From positions 1 through 41,201 of the forward strand of contig CAIMEE010000246.1 in NCBI GenBank assembly GCA_903839865.1: DNA of 41,201 bases, read 5' to 3'. This document shows positions 16,293 to 24,740 of this stretch, piece after piece. The position numbers and the translations under genes are program-made. The DNA is from Enhydrobacter aerosaccus (GTDB lineage Bacteria > Pseudomonadota > Alphaproteobacteria > Reyranellales > Reyranellaceae). Every line of letters starts with the position of its first letter. The stretch's first letter is position 1. The notes beneath the pieces were generated by a model. The model saw nothing but the letters and a program-made list of their open reading frames with translations. It was not told the DNA's origin and did not search any database.

Positions 16293-17732
16293 TTAGAAGA
16301 TTGAAAAATACTCGCGCTGTTCCCAGTCGTCTCCGCCCTTGGAAAAGCGCTCGATCTCGGCCTGCTTGAGCTTCACGTAGTAGTCGACGAAGAAATCACC
16401 CAAGCCGGCGCGTAACGCCTTGTCTTCGCTGAGTGCCGTCAGCGCTTCGCCGAGTTGTTTCGGCAGCATTGGCGCCTTCGTGTCGTAGGGCGTGTCGGCA
16501 GAGGGGCCGGGATCGGCCTTGATCTTGAGTCCATCGAGGCCGCAGACGATCTGGCTCGCCATGTAGAGGTAGGGATTGGCGGCGGGCTCGCCGACACGGT
16601 TCTCGAGATGCGTCGTGGCATCGCCGGGGCCGCCCAGCACGCGCACCATGACGCCGCGGTTCTCGCGCGCCCAGATGGCGCGGTCGGGGGCGAGCGAGAA
16701 GGGCTTGTACCGCTCGTAGCCGTTGATCGTGGGCGTGCTGAATGCGGCCGCGGCGGGCGCATGAGCAAGCAGGCCAGCCATCCACTGCATGCCGACCGGG
16801 GAGAGCGGCGTCTGCGCATCCATGAAGGCATTGGCGCCGGTCTTGCGGTCGATGAGCGACTGATGCAGGTGCCAGCCGCTCGACATCACGTTGGGAATCT
16901 TGGGCCGGCACATGAAGGTGGCGTGATAGCCGTGGCGTTGGGCCACCTGCTTAGCGGCGCTGCGGAACAGCACCATGTCGTCGGCGGGTGCGAGACCGGT
17001 GCTCGCGCGGAAGGTGAACTCGACCTGGCTGGGGCCGAATTCCACTTCGAGCGAGCGTAGCGGAAGGCCGAGGCCTGCGATGTTGGCGCGCAGGATCTCG
17101 AGGATGGGATCCATCTCGTCGTAGCGCTGCTCGGTGAGGTATTGGTAGCCCTGGTTGAGCAGGGAGACTTCCGGCGCAGGACCGGGTTGGCCCGGCTGCG
17201 CCGCATCTTCGAGCGCGAGATGCGTCTTTTCGATCTTGAACAGGTGGAACTCGACTTCGAGGCCGGCCAGGAAATCGTAGCCCGTATCCGCAAGTGAGGA
17301 GAGCGCTTGGCGATAGAGATGACGTGTGCTGAGCGGCACGGGCCGCCCGTCGGGGAAGACGATGTCGCACAGCATCCAGCCGGTGTGCGGCGCCCAGGGC
17401 AGCACGCGGAAGGTCGACGGGTCAGGCAGCATGACCACGTCGGCCGCGCCCTCCCATTCCTTTCCGCCGAACGCGCCGCCCTGTCCCCATACCGAGAACA
17501 CCGTGCGGTGCGACGTGTCCTTCATCAGCATGGTGGCGCTGAATCCCACGCCGCTTTTCATCACGCCGGGAATCTCGGCCGAGACATAGGTCTTGCCGCG
17601 CAGGATGCCGTGCTGGTCGGCGAAGGAGAGGCGCACGACGGAGATGCCGTCCGCCTGCAGCCGATTCTCGACCTCGCGTGCGGCAGCCTGACGGTCGCCG
17701 GTCCAGAGACCGGCCTTCTCGGCGAGATGCAT
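16293..17732 (-). CDS. Glutamine synthetase-family ligase (gamma-glutamylamine/anilide synthetase-like)
   Basis: A 479-aa member of the glutamine synthetase superfamily. Metal and substrate residues are visible in order: E159/E161 (GLEVEF), EFGPSQVEF, H288-x-H290 (GWHLHQS), NGYERYKP, WARENRG and LENRVGEPAANPYLY. The tyrosine segment used for adenylylation in GlnA is not recognisable, so it is not a typical nitrogen-regulated GlnA. The start at 17732 gives a normal N-terminus and a 5-bp gap from the Rieske gene; the frame stays open upstream. Placement between a Rieske oxygenase and an amidase suggests it ligates glutamate to an amine, as in aniline (AtdA1), isopropylamine or polyamine (PuuA) pathways. 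Confidence 0.88.
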   Translation of the reverse strand: MHLAEKAGLWTGDRQAAAREVENRLQADGISVVRLSFADQHGILRGKTYVSAEIPGVMKSGVGFSATMLMKDTSHRTVFSVWGQGGAFGGKEWEGAADVVMLPDPSTFRVLPWAPHTGWMLCDIVFPDGRPVPLSTRHLYRQALSSLADTGYDFLAGLEVEFHLFKIEKTHLALEDAAQPGQPGPAPEVSLLNQGYQYLTEQRYDEMDPILEILRANIAGLGLPLRSLEVEFGPSQVEFTFRASTGLAPADDMVLFRSAAKQVAQRHGYHATFMCRPKIPNVMSSGWHLHQSLIDRKTGANAFMDAQTPLSPVGMQWMAGLLAHAPAAAAFSTPTINGYERYKPFSLAPDRAIWARENRGVMVRVLGGPGDATTHLENRVGEPAANPYLYMASQIVCGLDGLKIKADPGPSADTPYDTKAPMLPKQLGEALTALSEDKALRAGLGDFFVDYYVKLKQAEIERFSKGGDDWEQREYFSIF

Positions 17733-17737
17733 CTTCT

Positions 17738-19069
17738 TCAGGCGACGAGCGGCGAGCGCGTGCCGGCGGCCCAGCTCGATCCGGAGCGACGCTTGGCGTC
17801 GAATTCCTTCCAGTAATCCTGCCAGCCCACCGTCGGTCCCATGCCGTCGACCGTCACGGGGCCGCGCACGCTTGCGGCGCGAGTTGCGTCGAGCCACATC
17901 GGCGGCTTCTCGCCATTCTCCACCTTGCCGATCGCCGACAGCAGCATGCGGCGGTAGGCCACGATCGCCTTGTCGCTATAGCCCAGATGTTCGCGCGTGC
18001 GGTCCTGGATACGGCCCTGGCTCTCGATCGCCCATTGGTCGTGGACGTTGATGTCGAAGCCCATGCCTGTGTAGGTCTTCGTCTTCTGCTCGCCGATGTC
18101 GTAGCCGTAGTTGTTCTGCCGCCCGATGCGCGGCTTGTAGTCGGGCAGTTCGTAGAGCTGCAGCCGCTGTTCGCGCATCTGCTGATGGTCGACCGGCTTA
18201 CCGAACGACGTGAAGATCGCGTACCAGTAACAGGAGGTGTCGTCGATCGGCACATGCCACTGGGTGATCGTCATCTCCGCGCTCATCGGGATCACGAAGG
18301 CGTAGGGAAAGACGAGGTTGGTCACGCGCACATGCGTGTGCTTCTCGCTGATCTTGCGCAACGCGAACAGGCGCATGCCGTAGTCGGTACCCTCCACATC
18401 GATGGTCGGGCGGCCGAACTCGCGCATCACGCGCGTCATGGGGATGTTGCTGTCGGCGGAGTTGGCGCGGAACTGCTTGCCATAGGCATCGCCCGTCGGG
18501 TCTTCGTCCTCGTAGAAGCGGTGTAGATACGAAGCGTGCGCGGGATCGATGCCGACCTCGAGCGCCTGCAGCCAATTGCAGTCGATCATGCCCTTGAAGG
18601 CGAAGGCGTGGGTGCCGGGCGCGAGGAAGCAGTCGAAGTCGGGGAAAGCGGGCGCTTCGCCTTCGCCCAGATAGGCGAACACGATGCCGTTCTTTACGAC
18701 CACCGGATAGGATTTCTGCCGCACTCTCTGGCAGAGCACGCTGCCCTCGGGCTCGGCCGGCGTTTCGAGGCACTTGCCGTCGACGTCGAACAGCCAGCCA
18801 TGGAACAGGCAGCGGATGCCGCCATTCTCGAGGCGGCCGTAGGCGAGATCGGCGCCGCGGTGCGGGCAGTCGCGGTCGAGCAGCCCGTGCTGGCCGCGCT
18901 CGTCCCGGAACAGCACGAAATCCTGGCCGAGAACGCGTACCGCCTTGGCCGGGCGCTGGGCCGGAAGCTCGTCGGCGAGCGCGACCGGATGCCAGTAATG
19001 CCGCATCAACGCCCCGCATTTGGTGCCGGGGCCGACGCGGGTGATCAAATCGTTCTGTTCGGGGGTCAT
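17738..19069 (-). CDS. Rieske [2Fe-2S] ring-hydroxylating oxygenase, alpha subunit
   Basis: A 443-aa terminal oxygenase. The Rieske cluster ligands are C68-x-H70 (CPHRG) and C87-x2-H90 (CLFHGW). The mononuclear iron site is in DPAHASYLHR, with H178 and H183; the preceding NWLQALE segment is typical of the phthalate 4,5-dioxygenase / vanillate demethylase branch. Such enzymes hydroxylate or demethylate aromatic and N-containing substrates and need a separate reductase, which is not in the window. First gene of the minus-strand operon with the synthetase and amidase; AGGA precedes the ATG, and the 301-bp region upstream is its promoter region. Confidence 0.93.
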   Translation of the reverse strand: MTPEQNDLITRVGPGTKCGALMRHYWHPVALADELPAQRPAKAVRVLGQDFVLFRDERGQHGLLDRDCPHRGADLAYGRLENGGIRCLFHGWLFDVDGKCLETPAEPEGSVLCQRVRQKSYPVVVKNGIVFAYLGEGEAPAFPDFDCFLAPGTHAFAFKGMIDCNWLQALEVGIDPAHASYLHRFYEDEDPTGDAYGKQFRANSADSNIPMTRVMREFGRPTIDVEGTDYGMRLFALRKISEKHTHVRVTNLVFPYAFVIPMSAEMTITQWHVPIDDTSCYWYAIFTSFGKPVDHQQMREQRLQLYELPDYKPRIGRQNNYGYDIGEQKTKTYTGMGFDINVHDQWAIESQGRIQDRTREHLGYSDKAIVAYRRMLLSAIGKVENGEKPPMWLDATRAASVRGPVTVDGMGPTVGWQDYWKEFDAKRRSGSSWAAGTRSPLVA

Positions 19070-19082
19070 CGGGTCCTGCGTT

Positions 19083-19095
19083 CGCCGCAGTGTGG
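19083..19095 (-). repeat. 13-bp shared upstream motif, copy 2
   Basis: Minus-strand CCACACTGCGGCG, 14-26 bp before the Rieske start codon and identical to the copy upstream of the gene at 12687. Its closeness to the start codon suggests it lies around the transcription start. Confidence 0.4.
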
Positions 19096-19334
19096 CCCGT
19101 CTGTTTCAAGCAGGCCAGCGATATGTCGCGAGTAACGACCGTAATAGGTGTTTTGCCGAGACAAGATTAAAATCCGGACGAGTTTGTCTTCGAGGCGTGT
19201 CTTCCCCAGCGTAGAAAGTGATTCATGACGTCGACTTGCCGCCCGCCGTTAATCGGCCGTTTTCCCCGTTTCGCGCCGTTTTCGTTCGGGCGCGTCTTCA
19301 ATGAATCCAAGGATTTGGCGAGATCCGGTGCCCA

Positions 19335-19359
19335 ACCGTTAAAAACGGTGAAAACGGTG
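19335..19359 (+). promoter_or_regulatory. Candidate operator upstream of alpha/beta hydrolase
   Basis: Inverted repeat ACCGTT-AAA-AACGGT followed directly by a second AAAACGGTG. It ends 11 bp before the GTG start and overlaps the GGAG ribosome-binding site (19359-19362), so a bound protein could block transcription or translation start. Related CCGTTTT sites lie about 75 and 55 bp further upstream. Confidence 0.4.
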
Positions 19360-19370
19360 GAGCAACGCCC

Positions 19371-20255
19371 GTGAGTGCCCTCGACGGCATGCCCGGACCG
19401 ACCTCCCGGCACTTCATCTCCCAGCGGCTCCGCATGCACTATGTCGATTGGGGCAATCCCGATGCGCCGCCGCTGCTTCTCGTCCACGGCGGCCGCGATC
19501 ACTGCCGTAATTGGGATTGGGTCGCGCAGAAGCTGCGCCGCGACTGGCACATCATTTGTCCCGACCTGCGCGGGCACGGCGACAGCCAGTGGTCGCCCGA
19601 CGGCAACTACAACATGTCGGCGTACATCTACGATCTCGCGCAGTTGATCCACCAGCAGGCGCTGGCGCCGGTGACGATCGTCTCCCACTCGTTGGGCGGC
19701 AATATCTCGCTGCGCTACACCGGACTCTTTCCGGACTCGGTGCGCAAGCTGGTCGCGATCGAGGGCCTGGGCCCATCGCCCAAGGTGATTGCCGAGCGCG
19801 CGACGAAGTCCCTGGCGGACCGGATGGAGGAATGGGTTGGCGAGCAGCGCAAGCTCTCGGGCCGCCTGCCGCGGCGCTATCCGTCGATCGAGGAGGCGTT
19901 CAAGCGCATGCAGGAGGAGAACAAGCATCTCTCCGCCGAGCAGGCACGCCATCTCACGGAGCAGGGCGTCAACCAGAACGAGGACGGGACCTACAGCTGG
20001 AAGTTCGACAATTACGTGCGGCTCAACCCGCCGTACGACATGACCTATCCCGACATCGAGACGCTGTGGACGCGCATTATGTGCCCGACGCTCCTGATCT
20101 ACGGCAAGGAGAGCTGGGCCTCGAACCCGGAGAAGGATGGCCGTCTGAAATTCTTCAAGACCGCGAAGGTGGTCGAGTTCGAGAACGCGGGCCACTGGGT
20201 GCATCATGACCGGCTCGACGCCTTCGTCGACACCGTCCGGGCCTTCATTGCCTAG
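19371..20255 (+). CDS. Alpha/beta hydrolase fold protein
   Basis: A 294-aa serine hydrolase of the alpha/beta fold. The oxyanion-hole segment VHGGRDHCRNWD is followed by the nucleophile elbow S107 in SHSLGGN, an acid residue later in the chain and the catalytic His in ENAGHWVHHD near the C-terminus. GTG at 19371 is chosen because GGAG lies 8 bp upstream; ATG at 19389 is the alternative. Relatives include 2-hydroxymuconate-semialdehyde hydrolases, haloalkane dehalogenases and esterases. It is divergent from the Rieske operon across a repeat-rich region, which hints at shared regulation, and it overlaps the start of the uracil-DNA glycosylase gene. Confidence 0.92.
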   Translation: MSALDGMPGPTSRHFISQRLRMHYVDWGNPDAPPLLLVHGGRDHCRNWDWVAQKLRRDWHIICPDLRGHGDSQWSPDGNYNMSAYIYDLAQLIHQQALAPVTIVSHSLGGNISLRYTGLFPDSVRKLVAIEGLGPSPKVIAERATKSLADRMEEWVGEQRKLSGRLPRRYPSIEEAFKRMQEENKHLSAEQARHLTEQGVNQNEDGTYSWKFDNYVRLNPPYDMTYPDIETLWTRIMCPTLLIYGKESWASNPEKDGRLKFFKTAKVVEFENAGHWVHHDRLDAFVDTVRAFIA

Positions 20256-20835
20256 CGTTGCTGCCCTGCTGAAGGAGATACGCGCCTGCACCGTGTGCGC
20301 GAAGTCGCTGAAGGCAGGAACGCGGCCGATTGTGCAGTTCGGACCGGCGTCACGGATCGTCATCATTGGCCAGGCGCCGGGTACACGGGTGCATGAAAGC
20401 GGCGTGCCGTGGAACGACGATAGCGGCAAACGCTTGCGCGACTGGACCGGTCTCGGCGAGGCTGACTTCTACGATCCGGCGAAGGTGGCGCTGGTGCCGA
20501 TGGGCTTCTGCTATCCCGGCACCGGCACAAGCGGCGACCTGCCGCCCCGCCCTGAATGCGCGCCGCTCTGGCATCAGCGGGTGCTGGCGGCATTGAAGGC
20601 GGCGCAACTCACCTTGCTGGTCGGGAGCTACGCGCAGGCCGGGTACCTTGCGCGGAAGCAGAGCATGACCGACGCGGTGAAGGGCTTTGCCGGGCACGGT
20701 GCCGGCATTTTCCCGTTGCCTCATCCGTCATGGCGCAGTGGTATCTGGATGAAGCGCAATCCGTGGTTCGAGAGCGACGTGCTGCCGGCGCTTCGCACGG
20801 CAGTGCGCAACGCGCTGGGAGGAAAGAAAAAATGA
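20206..20835 (+). CDS. Uracil-DNA glycosylase family protein (family 4-like)
   Basis: DNA-repair glycosylase of the UDG superfamily that removes uracil from DNA. Motif 1 is IIGQAPG and motif 2 LPHPSWR; four cysteines arranged C-x2-C (CTVC) and C-x15-C (FCYPG...PEC) match the [4Fe-4S] ligands of families 4 and 5. The start is uncertain: ATG at 20206 lies 50 bp inside the hydrolase gene, while TTG at 20248 would give a more typical N-terminus just before the first cysteine pair. Neither has a good ribosome-binding site, so translation may depend on ribosomes ending the hydrolase. The stop overlaps the next start by 4 bp (ATGA). Confidence 0.85.
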   Translation: MTGSTPSSTPSGPSLPSVAALLKEIRACTVCAKSLKAGTRPIVQFGPASRIVIIGQAPGTRVHESGVPWNDDSGKRLRDWTGLGEADFYDPAKVALVPMGFCYPGTGTSGDLPPRPECAPLWHQRVLAALKAAQLTLLVGSYAQAGYLARKQSMTDAVKGFAGHGAGIFPLPHPSWRSGIWMKRNPWFESDVLPALRTAVRNALGGKKK

Positions 20836-21851
20836 AGGCGGCGATCTTTCGTGGCGGCAACATTGTCGTCGACACCTTGCCTGTACCGGTGCCGGGGCAG
20901 AACCAGGTGCTGGTGAAGGTGCTGTGCTGTGGCATCTGCGGCTCCGATCTGCACGCCGCCAAGCACGCGCACCGCATGGCCGCCGTGACGAAGCGCATTC
21001 CCGGCCGCATCCCCATGGAGCTCGACAAGGATGTCGTGTTCGGCCACGAATTTTGCTGCGAGGTCATCGACTACGGTCCGAAGACCGAGAAGAAGCTGAA
21101 GCCTGGCACTCGTGTCTGCGCCATGCCGGTGATGCTGGAGGCCGATGGACCGAAGGGCATGGGCTATTCCAACAAGTATATCGGCGGCTATGCCGAGCAG
21201 ATGCTGCTGGCCGCGCCGCTGTTGCTCGAAGTGCCCAATGGCCTGTCGACCGACCATGCGGCATTGACCGAGCCTTTGGCGGTGGGCGTGCATGCAGTCG
21301 AGAAGGGTGCCCTCACCGGCGACGAGGCGCCGCTGGTGATCGGCTGCGGCCCGGTCGGCCTGGCGGTGATCGCGGCGCTCCGGCTGAAAGGCATCCGTCC
21401 GATCGTGGCGGCGGATTTCTCGGCCAAGCGGCGCGAGCTCGCGGTCAAGATGGGCGCCGACGTCGTGGTCGATCCCGCGAAGGAGGATCCCTATGCCAGG
21501 ATCGCCCAAGCCAAGCGCACCGTGATCTTCGAATGCGTCGGCGTGCCGGGCGTGATCCAGCAGATGTTCGAGAAAGTGCCGCGCGACGCCCGCATCGTGG
21601 TGGTGGGCGTCTGCATGGAGCCGGACACGATCGAGCCGATGTTCGGCATCGTTAAGGAGCTCAGCCTGCAATTCGTGCTGGGATACACGCCGCAGGAGTT
21701 CGCCGGCTCCCTCCAGCTGCTGGCCGACGGGAAGGTCGATGCGCCGTCGCTCATCACCGCCAAGGTCGGGCTCGATGGCGTGAAGGGAGCATTCGCCGAC
21801 CTCGGAAACCCTGAACAACATACGAAAATCTTGGTAGAACCTTGGCGCTAG
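20832..21851 (+). CDS. Zinc-binding medium-chain alcohol dehydrogenase
   Basis: A 339-aa NAD(P)-dependent dehydrogenase of the MDR family. The catalytic zinc site is C36-G-S-D-L-H41 with GHEF about 30 residues later, and the Rossmann motif is GCGPVG. The four-cysteine structural zinc loop is absent: the corresponding stretch contains a single Cys before PVMLEADGPKG. This resembles the sorbitol/threonine-dehydrogenase and related groups that lack structural zinc. ATG at 20832 overlaps the glycosylase stop by 4 bp, an odd pairing of a repair gene with a dehydrogenase. Substrate unknown. Confidence 0.92.
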   Translation: MKAAIFRGGNIVVDTLPVPVPGQNQVLVKVLCCGICGSDLHAAKHAHRMAAVTKRIPGRIPMELDKDVVFGHEFCCEVIDYGPKTEKKLKPGTRVCAMPVMLEADGPKGMGYSNKYIGGYAEQMLLAAPLLLEVPNGLSTDHAALTEPLAVGVHAVEKGALTGDEAPLVIGCGPVGLAVIAALRLKGIRPIVAADFSAKRRELAVKMGADVVVDPAKEDPYARIAQAKRTVIFECVGVPGVIQQMFEKVPRDARIVVVGVCMEPDTIEPMFGIVKELSLQFVLGYTPQEFAGSLQLLADGKVDAPSLITAKVGLDGVKGAFADLGNPEQHTKILVEPWR

Positions 21852-21865
21852 AGGGAGATGACACA

Positions 21866-22483
21866 ATGAAGTTCTACAATTCGGTCGGGCCCAACCCGCG
21901 CATGGTCCGCATGTTCATGGCGGAGAAGGGCATCGACATCCCAAAGGTCGAGGTCGACCTGCGCCAGGGTGAGAACCGCAAGGAGCCCTACACCAGGAAC
22001 GTCAATCCGGCGGGCCAGACGCCCGCGCTGGAGCTCGGCGACGGCACCGTGATTACGGAGATCACGGCAATCTGTGAATATGTCGATGAACTGAAGAGCG
22101 AAAAGCCTTCGCTGATCGGCGATACGGCACAAGAGCGTGCCGTTACGCGCATGTGGACCCGCCGTATCGATCTCAACATTGCCGAACCAGCAGCCAACGG
22201 CTTTCGCTTCTCCGAAGGTCTGAAGATTTTCCAGAACCGCATTCGCTGCATTCCGGAAGCGGCAGAGGGGCTGAAGGCGACGGCACGGGAGAAACTCGCC
22301 TGGCTGGACGGGCTGATGGGCACCAAGCCCTTCGTCGCCGGCAGCAAGCTTACCATGGCGGACATCCTCCTCTTCGCCATCCTCGATTTCTCGAAGAATG
22401 TCGGCCAGCCGCTCGATCCCGCGAATAAGAACTTGACGGCCTGGTTCGAGCGCATGAAAGCGCGACCAAGCGCCGCCGCGTAA
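21866..22483 (+). CDS. Glutathione S-transferase
   Basis: A 205-aa soluble glutathione transferase with an N-terminal thioredoxin-fold domain (MKFYNSVGPNPRMVRMF; the cis-Pro region reads AGQTPALEL, with the glutathione-binding ITEITAICEY) and an all-helical C-terminal domain (KLTMADILLFAILDF carries the N-capping motif). GGAG lies 9 bp before the ATG. It is 14 bp after the alcohol dehydrogenase gene, probably in the same transcript, and fits detoxification of electrophiles formed in catabolism. Confidence 0.93.
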   Translation: MKFYNSVGPNPRMVRMFMAEKGIDIPKVEVDLRQGENRKEPYTRNVNPAGQTPALELGDGTVITEITAICEYVDELKSEKPSLIGDTAQERAVTRMWTRRIDLNIAEPAANGFRFSEGLKIFQNRIRCIPEAAEGLKATAREKLAWLDGLMGTKPFVAGSKLTMADILLFAILDFSKNVGQPLDPANKNLTAWFERMKARPSAAA

Positions 22484-22518
22484 AGGTCTGCCTTTTTTTT
22501 GTCGCTTTTGGAGACGTA

Positions 22519-22560
22519 GCCTGCGCCCCGCCGCAAACCGGGGTTGCAGGCACAATTTTT
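22519..22560 (+). terminator. Putative intrinsic terminator or leader hairpin between GST and NEW3 genes
   Basis: Two-part stem: GCCTGC (22519-22524) with GCAGGC (22546-22551), and inside it CCCCG (22526-22530) with CGGGG (22539-22543) around an 8-nt loop. Five T residues follow four bases after the stem. A weaker AAAGG/CCTTT hairpin with a T run lies at 22482-22500. Either could end the upstream transcript; the larger one may instead be a leader structure of the NEW3 gene, which starts 21 bp later. Confidence 0.45.
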
Positions 22561-22580
22561 GGACGCAGGAACAAACAACA

Positions 22581-23786
22581 ATGCGCCGTACGATCACTTT
22601 GCTCGCGCTCATCGCCACTCCCGTTTTCACCGCCGTTCAGGTCTTGGCCGCCGATCCGCCGAAGTCCGCTGCCGCCGCACCGGCTGCCTCGGCCGCGCCT
22701 GCGCTGCACGGCCTGTGGCTGCTGACCGATTATCCGTCCCAGACGGTGCGGCCGGGCGAGGTCACGACGATCCGTTTCAAGCTGCAGAACTCCGGCCTCG
22801 CGCCCGAGACATTGGCCGTGTCGGTCGACGGTGTCCCGGCAGGCTGGAAGATCGATGTCATGGGCAACGGCCAGGCCATCGCCGCGGCGATGGCGCCGGT
22901 CAATGAGAGCGTGGCGCTGCAGCTGCGCGTCGAGGTACCCAAGGACGCCAAGCCCGGGTCGCAGAACATCGTGGTGCACGCCAAGGGCGCGACCCAGTCG
23001 ATCGACCTGCCGATGACGCTGACCATCGGCAAGGAAGTTCCGGCCAAGCTCGCGATCAAGACGCAGCTTCCGTCGCTGATCGGCACGCCAAAGTCGTCGT
23101 TCGACTACACGCTCTCGGTCACCAACGACAGCGGCAAGGAAATGACGGTGGCGCTTGCGGCGCAGGGGCCTGGCAATTTCCAGACGACCTTCACCGAAGG
23201 CTACGGCACCAACGAGATCAGCTCGTTGCCGATCGACGCTGGCGCCTCCAAGGACATCAAGGTCAAGGTCAAGCCGCCGGCGGAAGTGAAAGCGGGTGAC
23301 TATCCCGTGCTTGTGAAGGTGTCCGCCGAAGGCGCGACGGCCGAGCAGAAGGTCACACTGCAGATCAGCGGCCAGGGACAGCTCTCGCTCACCAGCAAGG
23401 ACAGCCGGCTGAGCGGCGAGGCGCAGGTCGGCAAGACCAGCGAATACACGCTGATCGTCGGCAACGACGGCACGGCGGCGATCGACAATGTCGAGATGTC
23501 GGGCTCGGTGCCCGCCGACTGGAAGGTCGAGTTCAATCCCAAGACCCTGCAGAACGTGGCGCCGGGAGAGAAGAAGGAAGTGAAGGTCTCGGTGACGCCG
23601 TCGGAGAAGGCGATTGCCGGCGATTATGTAGCGTCCTTCCGCGCCGGCGGCCGCGGCGATTCGAAAGCAGCCGACTTCCGCATCACCGTCACGACCTCGA
23701 CGCTGTGGGGCATCGTGGGCATCGGCATCATCGCCATTGCACTGCTCGTCCTGCTGGGAGCGGTTGCTCGCTTCGGCCGGCGCTAG
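22581..23786 (+). CDS. NEW3-domain membrane-anchored periplasmic protein
   Basis: A 401-aa protein with a signal peptide (residues 1-24), an Ala/Pro-rich linker, about three Ig-like repeats of the NEW3 type (near residues 45-150, 160-265 and 275-370) and one C-terminal membrane helix (about 374-394) followed by a positively charged end. The repeats show the pattern PG-x-xxxIxFxLxNSG, VPxGWK and PGxKKEVKVxVTPS. It is therefore exposed in the periplasm and anchored by the C-terminus. It is the first gene of a cluster with an ABC ATPase (15 bp downstream) and an ABC-2 permease, so it probably works as an accessory or substrate-binding part of that exporter. Confidence 0.85.
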   Translation: MRRTITLLALIATPVFTAVQVLAADPPKSAAAAPAASAAPALHGLWLLTDYPSQTVRPGEVTTIRFKLQNSGLAPETLAVSVDGVPAGWKIDVMGNGQAIAAAMAPVNESVALQLRVEVPKDAKPGSQNIVVHAKGATQSIDLPMTLTIGKEVPAKLAIKTQLPSLIGTPKSSFDYTLSVTNDSGKEMTVALAAQGPGNFQTTFTEGYGTNEISSLPIDAGASKDIKVKVKPPAEVKAGDYPVLVKVSAEGATAEQKVTLQISGQGQLSLTSKDSRLSGEAQVGKTSEYTLIVGNDGTAAIDNVEMSGSVPADWKVEFNPKTLQNVAPGEKKEVKVSVTPSEKAIAGDYVASFRAGGRGDSKAADFRITVTTSTLWGIVGIGIIAIALLVLLGAVARFGRR

Positions 23787-23801
23787 AGCCGGGTGGCGAC
23801 G

Positions 23802-24740
23802 ATGAGCGACAACGTCATCGAAGCCCGCGGACTATTGAAGGTCTATGGCGCGACCCGGGCGGTCGACGCCATCGACATCGATATCCGGCGCGGCGAGATT
23901 TTCGGCCTGCTGGGCCCCAACGGAGCCGGCAAGACTACCACCATCCTGATGATGCTGGGATTGACCGAGACCAGCGGCGGCAAGGTCTCCGTGCTGGGTT
24001 TCGATCCGGTGCGGCAGCCGCTGCAGGTCAAGCGCCGGGTCGGCTACCTGCCCGACGCCGTCGGCTTCTACGATCACATGACAGCGCGCGAGAATCTCAC
24101 ATACACCGCGCGCCTGCTGGCCATCCCGCGCCGTGAGGCGACGGACCGCATCATGGAGGCGATGAAGAGCGTGGCGCTCGACGACGTCATCGACAAGCGC
24201 GTCTCGACCTACTCGCGCGGCATGCGCCAGCGGCTGGGCATCGCGGAGATCGTGATGAAGAGGGCCGAGGTTGCCATCCTCGACGAGCCAACCTCGGGCC
24301 TCGATCCGCACGCCACCTTCGAGCTGCTGGAAATGATTCGCGGCCTCAAGAGGGCAGGCGTTGCCGTGCTGCTGTCCTCGCATCTTCTCGATCGCGTGCA
24401 GAGCGTTTGCGACCGGGTGGCGCTGTTCAACAAGGGCAAGATTGCGCTGATGGGCACGGTGGTCGAACTCGCCAACCAGGTCCTGGGCGCGGGCCATCCG
24501 CTGCTGGTCGAGGCGAGCGGCATCGATGTTGCGGCAGCCCTGCGCGGTGTCGAGGGTGTGCAGCAGGTCGTGCCGGCGGGCGAAGGAGCCTGGCGAGTCG
24601 TGGCCGATCGCGATGTCCGTGCCGCCGTGGCGCAGCGCATCGTACAGGCCGGCGGGGCGCTCACCAAGCTCTCGGACCTGCAGCCCAGCCTGGAAGAGGT
24701 CTACACGCACTATTTCGAGGGAGAGCGCCGTGCAGCGTGA
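23802..24740 (+). CDS. ABC transporter ATP-binding protein (ABC-2 exporter type)
   Basis: A 312-aa ATPase. Walker [10 protein letters not shown] (K44), signature [13 protein letters not shown], Walker [13 protein letters not shown] and a switch histidine in LSSHLLD are all present. A C-terminal region of about 90 residues after the nucleotide-binding domain is typical of NosF/CcmA-like ATPases. ATG at 23802 is preferred; GTG at 23793 in frame would add three residues. Its 3' end overlaps the permease gene by 11 bp. Confidence 0.94.
   Translation: MSDNVIEARGLLKVYGATRAVDAIDIDIRRGEIFGLLGPNGAGKTTTILMMLGLTETSGGKVSVLGFDPVRQPLQVKRRVGYLPDAVGFYDHMTARENLTYTARLLAIPRREATDRIMEAMKSVALDDVIDKRVSTYSRGMRQRLGIAEIVMKRAEVAILDEPTSGLDPHATFELLEMIRGLKRAGVAVLLSSHLLDRVQSVCDRVALFNKGKIALMGTVVELANQVLGAGHPLLVEASGIDVAAALRGVEGVQQVVPAGEGAWRVVADRDVRAAVAQRIVQAGGALTKLSDLQPSLEEVYTHYFEGERRAA

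Larger units (their letters stand above)
19070..19370. other. Divergent intergenic region with repeated CCGTTTT/AAAACGG half-sites
   Basis: A 301-bp region with no credible gene, between the Rieske operon (leftward) and the hydrolase gene (rightward). It carries CCGTTTT at 19257-19263 and 19276-19282, a CCCGTTTC between them, the inverted repeat ACCGTT-AAA-AACGGT at 19335-19349 and a direct repeat AAAACGGTG at 19342-19350 and 19351-19359, the last touching the ribosome-binding site of the hydrolase. The 13-bp motif shared with 12725-12737 is at 19083-19095. The layout suggests one regulator controlling both directions. Confidence 0.5.

Noticed and set aside
22482-22500. AAAGG/CCTTT hairpin with a run of T after the glutathione S-transferase gene
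   Set aside because: The stem is only 5 bp of mostly A-T pairs; kept only as a weak alternative to the larger hairpin at 22519-22560.
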